Counted from the stretch's first letter, positions 1 to 8,830 are shown. The stretch is DNA of 64,000 nt from Enterobacter cancerogenus (GCA_000773965.1 JRUP01000011.1:62001-126000); one strand, 5' to 3'. Program-made: numbers and translations. The notes: generated by a model from the letters alone, not told the origin.

Positions 1-579
1 ACGCTGCCGGATGCCAAAACAGGCAAACCCGATCCCGCGAAAATTCAGGCCTTTGTAAAAAAACATCCCGAAATCAAACCCTTCTTCGGCTGGGCGCAGC
101 AGTATGTTCCTTCCTCTAGCTGGGCCAGCGATCGCTACAATAGCCTTAACGCCTTCAACTTTGTTGATTCGGCCGGCAAGAGCCATGTGGTGCGCTGGAG
201 TATGGTACCGCACAGCGAGTATCAGCCAATCAATGCTGCGGATAAGAATGACAGCAACTTCCTGCAAAGCGATCTGCAACAGCGTCTTGCCAAAGGGCCG
301 CTGCAGTGGGACCTGATCATCACTGTCGCAGACGCGCAGGACAAAAGCAGCGATGCTTCGATTGCCTGGCCAGCGGACCGACAGACCATCAATGCAGGAA
401 CCTTGACCATCAACCAAACCACGCCGCAGCAGCAGGGCGCCTGTAACGATATCAATTACGATCCGCTGATTCTGCCCGAGGGCATCACCGCCTCGGATGA
501 TCCGATCCTCAATGCACGTTCATCGGCTTATGCCAAATCCTACAACGCCCGTACCCGTGAACAGGCAGGAGCACACTGA
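1..579 (+). CDS. Catalase family (SrpA-like) haem peroxidase, 3' part
   Basis: The reading frame is open from the left edge and ends in TGA at 577-579, so only the C-terminal ~192 residues are present. The segment with FGWAQQYVPSSSW, VRWSMVPHSEYQP and the near-terminal DPILNARSSAYAKSYNART matches the small periplasmic catalase-like peroxidases of the SrpA group. In these the tyrosine in the ARSSAYAKSY stretch is the expected proximal haem ligand. Such enzymes reduce peroxides at the expense of an electron donor. The stop overlaps the start of the cytochrome b561 gene (ATGA), an arrangement common for this pair, and suggests the cytochrome donates electrons to it. Signal peptide and distal histidine lie outside the window. 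Confidence 0.85.
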   Translation, partial: TLPDAKTGKPDPAKIQAFVKKHPEIKPFFGWAQQYVPSSSWASDRYNSLNAFNFVDSAGKSHVVRWSMVPHSEYQPINAADKNDSNFLQSDLQQRLAKGPLQWDLIITVADAQDKSSDASIAWPADRQTINAGTLTINQTTPQQQGACNDINYDPLILPEGITASDDPILNARSSAYAKSYNARTREQAGAH

Positions 580-1130
580 TGAAACACACAGAGACTTTCC
601 ATCCGGCGTTGCGCGCGATTCACTGGTTGATGGCTGCCGCTATTATGACCATGCTGTTTATCGGCGTGGCCATGGTCGCCATCGTCTCGTCACTGCACAG
701 CTTGCTCGTGGCGATCCATAAGCCGTTGGGCTTAATGATATTGCTGTTGGTGGTGGTGCGATTGTGGTTGCGTTTTACCACCGCCAAACCCGCGCTGCCG
801 TCCACGCTATCAAACGCGCAAAAAGCGCTGGCACATGTTTCACATTGGGCGCTGTACGCCATGATGCTGGCCCAGCCACTGATTGGCTGGGCGATGCTGT
901 CGGCGGCAGGCTATCCGGTTAATCTGGGCGGCAGTCTGCTGCTGCCACCGATTACGCCGATCAGTAATGACCTGTATGCCTGGTTACGTCCGCTGCATAC
1001 CTGGGTTGCTTTAGCCTTGTTCGTCACGGTGATGCTGCATCTTGCCGCCGCGTTGTTCCATGCGCTGATTCTGCGTGATGGCGTATTCAGGAGTATGACC
1101 GGCCGCCGTAAGCGTTCTGAAGCGCCTTGA
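579..1130 (+). CDS. Cytochrome b561 family membrane protein
   Basis: This 183-residue protein has four predicted membrane helices and the histidines expected of a di-haem b561. They occur in AIHWLM near residue 15, IHKPLG near 47, SHWALY near 88, and LHTWVA and LHLAAA in the last two helices. The family passes electrons between quinol and periplasmic acceptors. The start overlaps the stop of the upstream catalase-like gene by 4 nt, so the two are translationally coupled. The likely role is electron supply to that peroxidase in the periplasm, which is an inference from context. The C-terminus is basic (GRRKRSE), consistent with the positive-inside rule. Confidence 0.88.
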   Translation: MKHTETFHPALRAIHWLMAAAIMTMLFIGVAMVAIVSSLHSLLVAIHKPLGLMILLLVVVRLWLRFTTAKPALPSTLSNAQKALAHVSHWALYAMMLAQPLIGWAMLSAAGYPVNLGGSLLLPPITPISNDLYAWLRPLHTWVALALFVTVMLHLAAALFHALILRDGVFRSMTGRRKRSEAP

Positions 1131-1208
1131 CATCACCGCTGCAGGTCAGTAGGTTCAGTGCCAATTTACTGATTTGCAGCCATTTCATCTTTGCTGCCGG
1201 AGCCCTGC

Positions 1209-1799
1209 ATGACCGTTGAACGTTCGCCTAAAGCCACTGAAATCATTAATCACACCCGAGCGCTGCTCACAGCTGGTGGTTATAAAAGTTTCAGCTATGC
1301 CGATTTGGCAGAACGCGTACAAATCCGTAAAGCCAGTATTCATCATCATTTTCCGGGCAAAGCCGATCTGGTGCTGGCGGTGGTCAATGATTATCGTCAG
1401 GAAGCGCGTGCCGGCATGGCCGCGACCAGTGAGCATTTCAGTGATGATCCGCTGGCTGAGCTAAACGGATATGTGAACTTCTGGGCAACCTGCATTAAGG
1501 AAAACAGCTCACCGTTCTGTATTTGCGTGATGCTGGCAGTGGAGCTGCCGACCTTACCGGAAGAGGTGGCGGCTCAAGTGACCGGACATTTCGCCGATCT
1601 GTCCGCGTGGCTGGCCGGTGTGTTGCATAAGGGGGAAAAGCGCGGGGTGTTTATTCTGCGTGAAGGGGCGGAAATGGAGGCCAAATCGCTGATGGCGACG
1701 GTGCATGGTGCGATGATTGCCGCGCGCGCGTTTAATAACCCCGAACTGTTCTTACCCATGATTAAACCGGTGCTTAACAGTCTGGTTATTTCCGTTTAA
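1209..1799 (+). CDS. TetR/AcrR family transcriptional regulator
   Basis: The first ~50 residues hold a TetR helix-turn-helix (SYADLAERVQIRKASIHHHFPGKADL). The rest is the helical ligand-binding domain. The ATG at 1209 is preferred over an upstream in-frame TTG at 1191 because GGAG lies 7 nt before it. The ligand domain carries SPFCICVMLAVELPTLPEEV, resembling regulators of stress or detoxification genes. It follows the peroxidase/b561 pair on the same strand after 78 nt and may control that pair or itself. No clear palindromic operator was seen in its short upstream gap. Target and ligand are unknown. Confidence 0.85.
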   Translation: MTVERSPKATEIINHTRALLTAGGYKSFSYADLAERVQIRKASIHHHFPGKADLVLAVVNDYRQEARAGMAATSEHFSDDPLAELNGYVNFWATCIKENSSPFCICVMLAVELPTLPEEVAAQVTGHFADLSAWLAGVLHKGEKRGVFILREGAEMEAKSLMATVHGAMIAARAFNNPELFLPMIKPVLNSLVISV

Positions 1800-1817
1800 T
1801 GACCTCGCGGCCATTTA

Positions 1818-2015
1818 TCATCGCGACTCTTTCATCAGTAACAGAATCACTTTATCCACCAAATAAGGTGCCTGCTTATTTAATTCAGGATCGTTGCGTA
1901 ATTGCGCAGCAATGTTCAACGCAAATTCGCGAACCTTCTGTTTATCCGCTTGCGTTGATTCACAATCTGAAGGACGGCAGTCAGGATATTGGTTAGGAAA
2001 ATGAATCACACTCAC
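1818..2015 (-). CDS. Small hypothetical protein
   Basis: A 65-residue product that I do not recognise. It has an amphipathic, mostly helical C-terminal half (KVREFALNIAAQLRNDPELNKQAPYLVDKVILLLMKESR) and two cysteines (DCRPSDCES). The frame extends upstream to a TTG at 2087, but that stretch is AT-rich and promoter-like. I chose the GTG at 2015, which has GGGGG four bases before it. The start is uncertain. The gene is convergent with the TetR gene, 18 nt from its stop. No signal peptide or membrane helix is evident from this start. The reading frame and the RBS are the only evidence that it is expressed. Confidence 0.45.
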   Translation of the reverse strand: MSVIHFPNQYPDCRPSDCESTQADKQKVREFALNIAAQLRNDPELNKQAPYLVDKVILLLMKESR

Positions 2016-2333
2016 AATGCCCCCTGAAATCGTTGCTAAGGTCAGCTGAATAATTATTAATCTACTAGTTGGTAGGCTGGCAGTCAAGGGAGGAATTTGC
2101 AGTAAAGCACAGCAGGTTTAAACCTCCGTGAGAGGCCGACCAGAGGCGTTGCGCGCGCTTTCTCACCGCTTCGCCAGTACCGCCTGAAAATAGGAATTTT
2201 TACCTTTCGTCGTTTCACAAATCCTCTTAAATTAGCGCCGACGAGCAGTGCAAGTCGCCAACGATTTGGTGTCTTAACAACAATCAAATTAAAAACAATT
2301 GCATTCCATTTTTTAATGGTAATGAGGATTTCG

Positions 2334-2543
2334 ATGCTTTTAAAACGCAGCTGCAGTATCGCCATTGTCGCTTTAGTCTGTTTATCAGTTACCGCTTGTG
2401 GCATGTCGCATCGTGGTCGTAATACGGCAATTGGTGCGGGTGTTGGTGCTGTGGGTGGCGCGGTATTAACCGGCGGAAGCACCTTTGGTACGCTGGGTGG
2501 TGCCGCCATCGGTGGTTTGATTGGTCATGAAGTGAGTCGTTGA
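2334..2543 (+). CDS. osmB: Osmotically inducible lipoprotein OsmB
   Basis: A 69-residue lipoprotein. A lipobox (LSVTAC) ends the signal peptide. It is followed by the OsmB hallmark RNTAIGAGVGAVGGAVLTGGSTFGTLGGAAIGGLIGHEV, a glycine-zipper segment that may insert in or pack on the membrane. Codons ATG at 2316 and 2322 are in frame, but the ATG at 2334 has AGGA six bases upstream and gives a normal signal peptide. Enteric OsmB is about 72 residues, is induced by osmotic stress and stationary phase (RpoS, Rcs), and its function is unclear. The 246 nt upstream form its promoter region. A strong hairpin terminator follows. Confidence 0.9.
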   Translation: MLLKRSCSIAIVALVCLSVTACGMSHRGRNTAIGAGVGAVGGAVLTGGSTFGTLGGAAIGGLIGHEVSR

Positions 2544-2559
2544 TTCATCCTGCTGATCT

Positions 2560-2590
2560 ATTTCGTCGCGCACTCAATGCGCGACGAAAT
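2560..2590. terminator. Bidirectional hairpin terminator
   Basis: A perfect 13-bp stem (arms ATTTCGTCGCGCA and TGCGCGACGAAAT) closes a CTCAA loop between the convergent osmB and amidohydrolase genes. Its position and strength suit termination of both transcripts. The U-tract on either side is short. Confidence 0.75.
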
Positions 2591-2622
2591 AATAACTTTT
2601 AAACCTTCTTTTTATTCTCCGA

Positions 2623-3993
2623 TTAAATTTTCTTTAACTGGCCAAATACCTGTTTGCCGTTATGGAAGCTTGCTATCACGGGTGCAACATGCGCCACCGC
2701 TTCGGCAGAACAACTCGCCGCCACTAACATCATCGTTGCGCTATCCTGCGCCTTCGGCCACTGTTGTTCACCCTGACTATTCAGCGGCAGCACTTCATTG
2801 GTGGCGATACCCAATGCGCGACTCAATGAGAACTCATCCGGGCCACGATACAACTGTGCATAGACATTGGCTTTTTCCAGCATGCTGCCGCTGCCAAAAG
2901 GTTGCCAGTGGTCGGCAATGGTATCGGTGCCGGACCATACCGGGACGCCCGCCGCACGCAACTGTGGCAATGGCATGATGACGCGCCCAATCGGCACGGT
3001 GGTGGCGATGCTGAACTGCTGCTCTTTGAGTTCCCCGATCATCGCATCCAGCTCTTTTCCTGATAACGTGCCCAGTGCAAATGCATGGCTGATGGTGACT
3101 TTACCTTTTAGCTGCGGATTCTCACGCACCGTTTTCAGCATGTAGCGTATCGCGGCCACGCCGTGCGGCTCGGTTTCGTGCAGGTGGATATCCACCGGCG
3201 CAGCAAAATCGAGTGCGATGCTGAACATCGTATCCAGCGATTTCTCCATCGCACCATCAACGTTGGTCGGATCCAGGCCGCCGACAAAATTGGCGCCCAT
3301 TTTCATCGCTTCACGCATCATGCCTTCGACCCTGGACCGCAACAGTCCATGCTGCGGGAAGGCGACAATCTTCGCGGTAAAGTCCTGACGGTGGTAAGCA
3401 ATCGCCTGTTGCAAGTGCGCCAACCCGTCCAGTTTGCTAATCGGGTCGATGTTGCAGTGGCTGCGCGCTTCGGTGCTGCCTTTCGATTGCAGCAAACCAA
3501 TCAGCTTTTCGGCACGCATTTCTGAGGTCGGCACAATCTCAGGAAGAATCTGCTCCTCCTGATGAATCATATCGATAACGCTTTTACGCGGCAGCGGGGC
3601 GCGCCAGCCATCGCCATAAAAGGTTTTATCAAGGTGGATGTGCATATCGCGTGTTGCGGGCAGCAGAATATGGCCCGCCGCGTCCCAGGCGGGAAGGGTG
3701 CTGCTGAAACCTGCCGCGTGGATACCCGCGATAGTCGCGCCGTTCACCTCGATATCGTACAACCCGGTGCGTGTCGCGGTGATCACGTCGTGGTGACGTA
3801 CGAAGGCTTCTTCCAGCCGCACATTGCGCAACAGATAGTGGCTGACATTGATGTGCGCCAGGTTTTCAGGTGTACAGGTTGCCGCCAAAGTGGTGCGACT
3901 CGTTAATCCGGCACCGAGCAGCGTACCTGCCGCCGTGAGTTTGATACCAGCAGAAAGAAAGTCCCGGCGGTTGCCGGAAGTCATGAGGCTCAT
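2623..3993 (-). CDS. Tat-exported amidohydrolase (cytosine-deaminase-like)
   Basis: A 456-residue amidohydrolase-fold enzyme. The N-terminus carries a twin-arginine signal (NRRDFLSAGIKL, residues 8-19) and a hydrophobic stretch ending near LAAT, so the mature protein should be periplasmic. The metal-site motif MHIHLDKTF (residues ~117-125) is typical of cytosine-deaminase-like members. HLHET, SHAFAL and SGTDTIADHWQPFG supply the other usual ligands. The substrate is unknown. An SD (AAGGAG) precedes the ATG. It is on the same strand as, and 136 nt downstream of, the extradiol dioxygenase; a weak hairpin (CATCGGA/TCCGATG, 4092-4116) lies between. It may process a precursor outside the cell for the aromatic pathway, which is speculative. 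Confidence 0.8.
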   Translation of the reverse strand: MSLMTSGNRRDFLSAGIKLTAAGTLLGAGLTSRTTLAATCTPENLAHINVSHYLLRNVRLEEAFVRHHDVITATRTGLYDIEVNGATIAGIHAAGFSSTLPAWDAAGHILLPATRDMHIHLDKTFYGDGWRAPLPRKSVIDMIHQEEQILPEIVPTSEMRAEKLIGLLQSKGSTEARSHCNIDPISKLDGLAHLQQAIAYHRQDFTAKIVAFPQHGLLRSRVEGMMREAMKMGANFVGGLDPTNVDGAMEKSLDTMFSIALDFAAPVDIHLHETEPHGVAAIRYMLKTVRENPQLKGKVTISHAFALGTLSGKELDAMIGELKEQQFSIATTVPIGRVIMPLPQLRAAGVPVWSGTDTIADHWQPFGSGSMLEKANVYAQLYRGPDEFSLSRALGIATNEVLPLNSQGEQQWPKAQDSATMMLVAASCSAEAVAHVAPVIASFHNGKQVFGQLKKI

Positions 3994-4129
3994 CGATTAT
4001 GTTCTCCTTGTAGGGGAGATTTACCCTAGAGGAGCGATAAGCGCTGTGCTGTGATTTTTTCCACTGATGACTATGGAGAAAAGTAATGACGCATCGGACA
4101 GCATCGCTATCCGATGTTCTGTAGAAGGG

Positions 4130-5110
4130 TTAATGATTTTGCGGTTTGGGCATCGGCGGTGTGCCATGAGTATGGAACGTCTCAATGGTTTTCAGGCCCC
4201 ACGCCTGGCCTTTCTTGCGTTCGCTTTCCGTCCAGACTACCGTCTGCCAGTCTGGCGCGAGTATCAGTCGGGCCCCGGAATTGGCCAGCTCGACGCGATT
4301 CCCCGCCGGTTCCCAGACATACAGGAAAAACGTGCCCTGAATGGCATGCTTGTGTGGGCCGGTTTCAATGTGCACGCCGTTTTCCAGGAAGATGTCGGCC
4401 GCGCGCAGTATGTCTTCACGCGTGTCGGTGGCGTAGGTCACATGGTGCAAACGTCCATTGCCGCCACCGTGCTCTTCAGTACAGGCCAAATCATAGGTTT
4501 TATTATTGATGGTGAACCAGCCGCCACCAATCCGCCCATTATCCAGCTGAATCATCTCTGTGACGCGGGAGCCTAAGCAGGTTTCCATAAAGCGCTTGAA
4601 TTCACTGACATCGGCAGCCAACAGATTGAGGTGATCCAGACGACGCGGACAGGCGCCACGCGCATGGTAACGCTGAGACAGGTTTTTCAGCGACGGTCGT
4701 TGGTCATCGGGTGCCTGATAACGGACCGTGTCGTAATAGATCTCAAAAATGTGGCCAAAAGGATCGGTAAAGCGAAATGCCTGTCCATGACCCTGATCGT
4801 CGTTGACCCACCCAAGCACTTCATAGGGGCTGGCTTCAATCGCCGCAACACGCCGTTCCAGCGCAGCCTGTGAAGCGGCGCGATAGGCAATGTGCCCCAC
4901 GCCGGTCGTGTGATGACGCGTAAGCTTCAGGCTGTGAAACTCATAATCATCCCAGGCGCGCAGCCAGGCGTGATCGTTGTCCTGTGCGGTGACCGTCAAG
5001 CCATAAACATTGACAAAGAAGTTGAGGCTCTCTTCAAACTTGTCAGTGTAAAGCTCCACGTGAGCCAGATGCGCAATATCGAAGCAGGGTTCAGAAAGTT
5101 GAGATGTCAT
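4130..5110 (-). CDS. VOC-family (type I) extradiol ring-cleavage dioxygenase
   Basis: A 326-residue, two-domain vicinal oxygen chelate protein resembling catechol 2,3-dioxygenase. Each half is a VOC module (about 12-130 and 157-280). The metal ligands seen in the second half are His160 (RRLDHLNLL), His222/223 (GRLHHVTY) and Glu274 (GNRVEL), the 2-His-1-Glu set of Fe(II) extradiol enzymes. The start at 5110 is chosen because AGGA lies 8 nt upstream; an earlier in-frame ATG overlaps the transporter gene. It follows the MFS gene by 10 nt, so both are one transcript. Given GalBCD next door, its product is inferred to be a 4-oxalomesaconate-type compound. The actual substrate (gallate, protocatechuate or another catechol acid) is not shown by sequence. 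Confidence 0.85.
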   Translation of the reverse strand: MTSQLSEPCFDIAHLAHVELYTDKFEESLNFFVNVYGLTVTAQDNDHAWLRAWDDYEFHSLKLTRHHTTGVGHIAYRAASQAALERRVAAIEASPYEVLGWVNDDQGHGQAFRFTDPFGHIFEIYYDTVRYQAPDDQRPSLKNLSQRYHARGACPRRLDHLNLLAADVSEFKRFMETCLGSRVTEMIQLDNGRIGGGWFTINNKTYDLACTEEHGGGNGRLHHVTYATDTREDILRAADIFLENGVHIETGPHKHAIQGTFFLYVWEPAGNRVELANSGARLILAPDWQTVVWTESERKKGQAWGLKTIETFHTHGTPPMPKPQNH

Positions 5111-5120
5111 GATGCCATTC

Positions 5121-6497
5121 CTATTTATTGAGGGTTTGTGACAGCGCCGGAAGGTCATCCAGTGCTGCGCCCTTTATTTTCAGAGACAGAGAAACATTGC
5201 GATGAAGCACAATGCTGATCGCAGCCAGTAGCGCGGGTAGCGCGAGAATAAAGAAAATCGCCGACTGCGCCGGGAACGCACCCATCAGCAAGCCGCCAAT
5301 CGAAGAACTGAGAATCGCACCGGTACGGCCTATGCCGTGCATCCAGCTCACGCCGGTGGCGCGCATTTCGGTAGGGTAATAAGCAGGGGAATAAACCTGT
5401 AGACCATTCTGTGCGCCATTAATACACATGCCGATAATGAAAATGAATACGCCCAGCGCCACCCCGGAAAACGCGAAGATGCCTTGTGCTAGCAAGCAGA
5501 GACAACCCAGCAGATAGACCACGCCAATCACTACTCTGGCGTTGCATTTATCCATCAATGCACCGACCAGAATACCGCCCAGCGGACCACCAAGCTGGAA
5601 TAACCCCGCCAGAATCGCCGCTTGTTCGAGGGAAATACCGCCCGAGCGCATAATGGTCGGCAGCCAGCCGTTAAGCAGATAAATCACGAACAGCCCCATG
5701 AAGTATGTCACCCACAAAATGATCGTGCCGCGAGCAAAACCGTGGTGGAAGAGCTGGGAGATGGTGCTGTTGCGATTGATGCGGGGAGAGTTGAGCACGA
5801 ACGCCGTATCCTGCTGAAACTGGCCGCCCATGCGATTAAGCAGCGCAGCAATCTGTGCGCGAGGTGCACGGCGCACCACCAAATTTAACGCGGATTCGGG
5901 TAGCAGATAACCTAATAAGGGCAGCAGGAGCAGCGGCAGTGCACCGCCGAAAATCAACACCGCATTCCAGTGATAGTGCGCCAGCAACGCGGCCGCGATA
6001 AAGCCCCCCAGACCGGAGCCGATGTTAAAGCCGCTGAACATCAGGGTAATCATCACGCCCTTACGACGCTCAGGCATATATTCTGCCAGCAGCGTGACGC
6101 AGTTGGGCATGACCGCGCCCAGCCCGAGCCCGGCAATGAATCGCATTATCGCCATTTGCAGCGGCGTGGTGGCGAAAGCGCAAATCAGACTGAAAGCGGA
6201 GAAGATCATAACCGCGAGCAGGATGATTTTTTTTCGGCCAAATCGATCGGATAAGGGACCCGCGATCAATGCGCCAATCGCCACGCCAAACATCGCCGCG
6301 CCAAGAATCGGCCCCATCGCGGCGCGTGAGATATGCCACTGCTCAATCAGCGCAGGCGCAATAAATCCCATCACGGCAGCATCGTAACCGTCGAACATAA
6401 TGATGATCAGGCAGAGGAATAACACGCGCCACTGAAAGGCGGAAATGGGTCGTGAATCAATCCAGGCTTTGATGTCGACCAGCTTATTTGTATTCAT
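5121..6497 (-). CDS. MFS transporter, aromatic acid:H+ symporter type
   Basis: A 458-residue, 12-helix major facilitator of the AAHS (PcaK/GalT-like) group. It is recognised by FDGYDAAVMGFIAPAL in helix 1 and GPLSDRFGRKK in the loop between helices 2 and 3. The start at ATG 6497 has AGAGAG upstream; an in-frame ATG at 6524 would add a short basic extension without an SD. It is the first gene of the operon running to the dioxygenase. It probably imports the hydroxybenzoate substrate across the inner membrane. The LysR-type gene lies upstream on the same strand; the 236-nt gap between them holds an inverted repeat that could be its operator. Confidence 0.87.
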   Translation of the reverse strand: MNTNKLVDIKAWIDSRPISAFQWRVLFLCLIIIMFDGYDAAVMGFIAPALIEQWHISRAAMGPILGAAMFGVAIGALIAGPLSDRFGRKKIILLAVMIFSAFSLICAFATTPLQMAIMRFIAGLGLGAVMPNCVTLLAEYMPERRKGVMITLMFSGFNIGSGLGGFIAAALLAHYHWNAVLIFGGALPLLLLPLLGYLLPESALNLVVRRAPRAQIAALLNRMGGQFQQDTAFVLNSPRINRNSTISQLFHHGFARGTIILWVTYFMGLFVIYLLNGWLPTIMRSGGISLEQAAILAGLFQLGGPLGGILVGALMDKCNARVVIGVVYLLGCLCLLAQGIFAFSGVALGVFIFIIGMCINGAQNGLQVYSPAYYPTEMRATGVSWMHGIGRTGAILSSSIGGLLMGAFPAQSAIFFILALPALLAAISIVLHRNVSLSLKIKGAALDDLPALSQTLNK

Positions 6498-6564
6498 ACG
6501 TTCGCTCTCTCTTCGGGCACGCAAAGTCTATTGAATGACAAGTCATGATTAACTATTCCAGCTC

Positions 6565-6580
6565 CACGGTAAGCACCGTG
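6565..6580. promoter_or_regulatory. Inverted repeat upstream of the MFS/dioxygenase operon
   Basis: CACGGT-AAGC-ACCGTG lies 68 nt upstream of the transporter start, within the 236-nt gap after the regulator gene. A second CCACGGTG occurs near 6654. The repeat is symmetric and placed as an operator for the adjacent LysR-type regulator would be. The assignment is inference. Confidence 0.4.
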
Positions 6581-6733
6581 TGGCAGGCTGTCTGTCAAAA
6601 AAGGCTTTTAGCGGTATGAGTTACGTTTATATTGTGAGCGAGTTGTCATAATCCACGGTGTAAATGCGGGTTTGTGCTGCCCGTGGGAAAGGGGGTAGGG
6701 GTAAACGGCGTATCAACATTGTATGAATTTCGT

Positions 6734-7963
6734 TTAGGTCGCTGTCGTATTAGCTTCGGCGTTGATGCACTTAATCAGTGCCAGTGTGGCCGGGGAATGC
6801 AGCGCACCCGCGCGCAACGTGATGCCGATATCACGACGCGTATCGGGCAGGGTGAAGGACAGAGGTTGGAGCACACCTGACTTCAATTCGTACTCCAGCT
6901 GGTGCCATGACACGGCTGCCACCATGTCGGAGTCCATTAATAAGCCTCGCACGATCGCCAGGTCACCGCTCTCCACCACCGGTTTGGGTGACGGGATGTC
7001 CAGCGTCGCAAAGGCGTGTTCTAAGAGATGGCGGGCCGGGCTGTTTTCACGCGGCAAAATCCACTGTGTGTCGGTGAGATCGGCAGCGGTTAACGTTCGA
7101 CCGGCTAACGGATGTTGTGGCCTGGCGAGCAGTACCAGTTCTTCGCTGAACAGCCGACGATTATCGATATCAGTAACGTTGCTGTCATGACGCAAAGCCC
7201 CGACAATCAGATCAACGTCGCCGGCCCGGAGTTCGGTAATCAGCGTGCTAAAGGCACTTTCATTGGTCACGACTTTGATCGCCGGATGTGCCGTCACCAG
7301 ACGGGCAATCGCGCGTGGCAATAACACACTACGACACAATGGCAGGGCACCAATATGAACGGTGCCCTGCAGAACACCTTGCTGGGCGGCAAGATCTTCC
7401 GGGATATGGCGAATTTCATTCAGGGCGCGGCTGATATGTGGCGCCATCTCACGTGCGGCGGCCGTCGGCTGCATACCTCGCGGCGAGCGCTGGAACAGCA
7501 CGATATTGGCCCCTTTCTCCAGCACCTTGAGCGCTGCACTGACGGCGGGCTGGCTGATATCCAGCGAGCTGGCCACGCTTTGCGTGTGCTGCAGATGAAA
7601 CAGCCGTAAAAATATCTGCAGGCGTCTGACGTTGAACAACCAAATCGGTTCGGCGTCATCCCGCATGGACTCGCGCAGTTTAAATCGAGCGAGAAGTGCA
7701 GGTATCTGTTTGAGTTCCTGGAGGGCACGCTGTGCGCGGGGCAGTACACATTTGCCATCCTCGGTGAGCAGCATCCCGCTGGCATGACGTTCAAACAAAG
7801 GCGTGGCAAGAGTGTGTTCCAGATCACGTATCGATCGCGTCACCGCCGATTGTGTGCGAAATAAATCTTCCGCAGCCTCCGAGACGGTTCCCCGTTCTGC
7901 AATCATACAAAGTGACCTTAGCTGCATGATTTTAATATGGTTAGTGTCTTCCTGTTCCTGCAT
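6734..7963 (-). CDS. LysR-type regulator with two HTH domains (GalR-like)
   Basis: A 409-residue protein, about 100 longer than a usual LysR regulator. Residues ~10-70 form one LysR helix-turn-helix (GTVSEAAEDLFRTQSAVTRS). Residues ~108-168 form a second (SVASSLDISQPAVSAALKVL). The usual periplasmic-binding-like effector domain begins near residue 190. The ATG at 7963 has an AGGGGC/AGGGC-rich leader. The gene is divergent from galBCD, with 129 nt between starts, and directly upstream of the MFS/dioxygenase operon. It is therefore the likely activator of both, responding to the aromatic acid or a ring-cleavage product. Both HTH units look intact; which one binds DNA is unknown. Confidence 0.85.
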   Translation of the reverse strand: MQEQEDTNHIKIMQLRSLCMIAERGTVSEAAEDLFRTQSAVTRSIRDLEHTLATPLFERHASGMLLTEDGKCVLPRAQRALQELKQIPALLARFKLRESMRDDAEPIWLFNVRRLQIFLRLFHLQHTQSVASSLDISQPAVSAALKVLEKGANIVLFQRSPRGMQPTAAAREMAPHISRALNEIRHIPEDLAAQQGVLQGTVHIGALPLCRSVLLPRAIARLVTAHPAIKVVTNESAFSTLITELRAGDVDLIVGALRHDSNVTDIDNRRLFSEELVLLARPQHPLAGRTLTAADLTDTQWILPRENSPARHLLEHAFATLDIPSPKPVVESGDLAIVRGLLMDSDMVAAVSWHQLEYELKSGVLQPLSFTLPDTRRDIGITLRAGALHSPATLALIKCINAEANTTAT

Positions 7964-8092
7964 GCCCTATGCCCCTGAACCTCTGATAATGATCACAACA
8001 TAAATAAAAATCATAGCTCGCACAATGAAAGGCATTATTCGGTCACGGTGGTGCGTGTCAGGATGAAAAAAACGCAATAGCAGGGGAACATA

Positions 8093-8830
8093 ATGGAAAA
8101 CGCAGTGAAAAAGAGTGCCTTGGTGGTCAGTGCCCATTCCGCTGACTTTGTCTGGCGCGCAGGCGGGGCCATCGCGTTGCACAGTGCGAGCGGCTATGAC
8201 GTGCACGTCGTCTGCCTCTCTTACGGGGAGCGCGGTGAGTCGGCAAAACTGTGGCGCAAAGGCAATATGACCGAGCAGACCGTCAAGCAGCATCGTCAGG
8301 CCGAGGCCGAACGGGCCGCGGATGTGTTAGGTGCCAGCATTGAGTTCTTCGATCTCGGCGATTATCCCCTTCGCGCGGATAAGGAAACGCTGTTTCGCCT
8401 CGCTGATGTGTTTCGCCGCGTGCAGCCTCACTTTGTGCTGACGCATTCGATTGCCGATCCTTACAACTACGATCATCCCCTGGCGGCGAATCTCACCCAG
8501 GAAGCACGTATCATTGCACAGGCAGAGGGGTATCGTCCGGGAGAACCAATTATCGGTGCACCGCCGGTTTACTGTTTTGAACCGCATCAGCCTGAACAAT
8601 GCCTGTGGAAACCGGATGTGCTGCTGGATATCACCTCGGTCTGGGAAAAGAAATATCAGGCGATTCAGTGCATGGCCGGGCAGGAACACCTGTGGGAATA
8701 CTACACGCGCGTGGCGCTCCAGCGCGGCGTACAGGCCAAACGTAATACGGGGATCACTTCCACGCGCGTCATCACCCACGGCGAAGGCTATCAGAGTCTG
8801 TTCCCACGGGTGACGGAGGATCTTTCATGA
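8093..8830 (+). CDS. galB: 4-oxalomesaconate hydratase (PIG-L family)
   Basis: A 245-residue PIG-L/LmbE-fold protein. The zinc-site motif AHSADFVWRAGG (residues ~14-25) and the later HPLAANLT region match GalB of the Pseudomonas gallate pathway, which hydrates 4-oxalomesaconate to 4-carboxy-4-hydroxy-2-oxoadipate (CHA). GCAGGGGAACATA precedes the ATG. Its stop overlaps the galC start by 4 nt. Other PIG-L proteins are deacetylases. The assignment to a hydratase rests on the characteristic N-terminus and on galC and galD following. It is cytosolic, with no signal peptide. Confidence 0.88.
   Translation: MENAVKKSALVVSAHSADFVWRAGGAIALHSASGYDVHVVCLSYGERGESAKLWRKGNMTEQTVKQHRQAEAERAADVLGASIEFFDLGDYPLRADKETLFRLADVFRRVQPHFVLTHSIADPYNYDHPLAANLTQEARIIAQAEGYRPGEPIIGAPPVYCFEPHQPEQCLWKPDVLLDITSVWEKKYQAIQCMAGQEHLWEYYTRVALQRGVQAKRNTGITSTRVITHGEGYQSLFPRVTEDLS

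Noticed and set aside
2061..2074. CTACTAGTTGGTAG as TetR operator
   Set aside because: Only 10 of 14 positions symmetric; it lies beyond the neighbouring TetR gene, with no clear link.
2084..2509. 141-codon minus-strand frame opposite osmB and its promoter
   Set aside because: Antisense to a well-recognised lipoprotein; basic, low-complexity product without RBS or family features.
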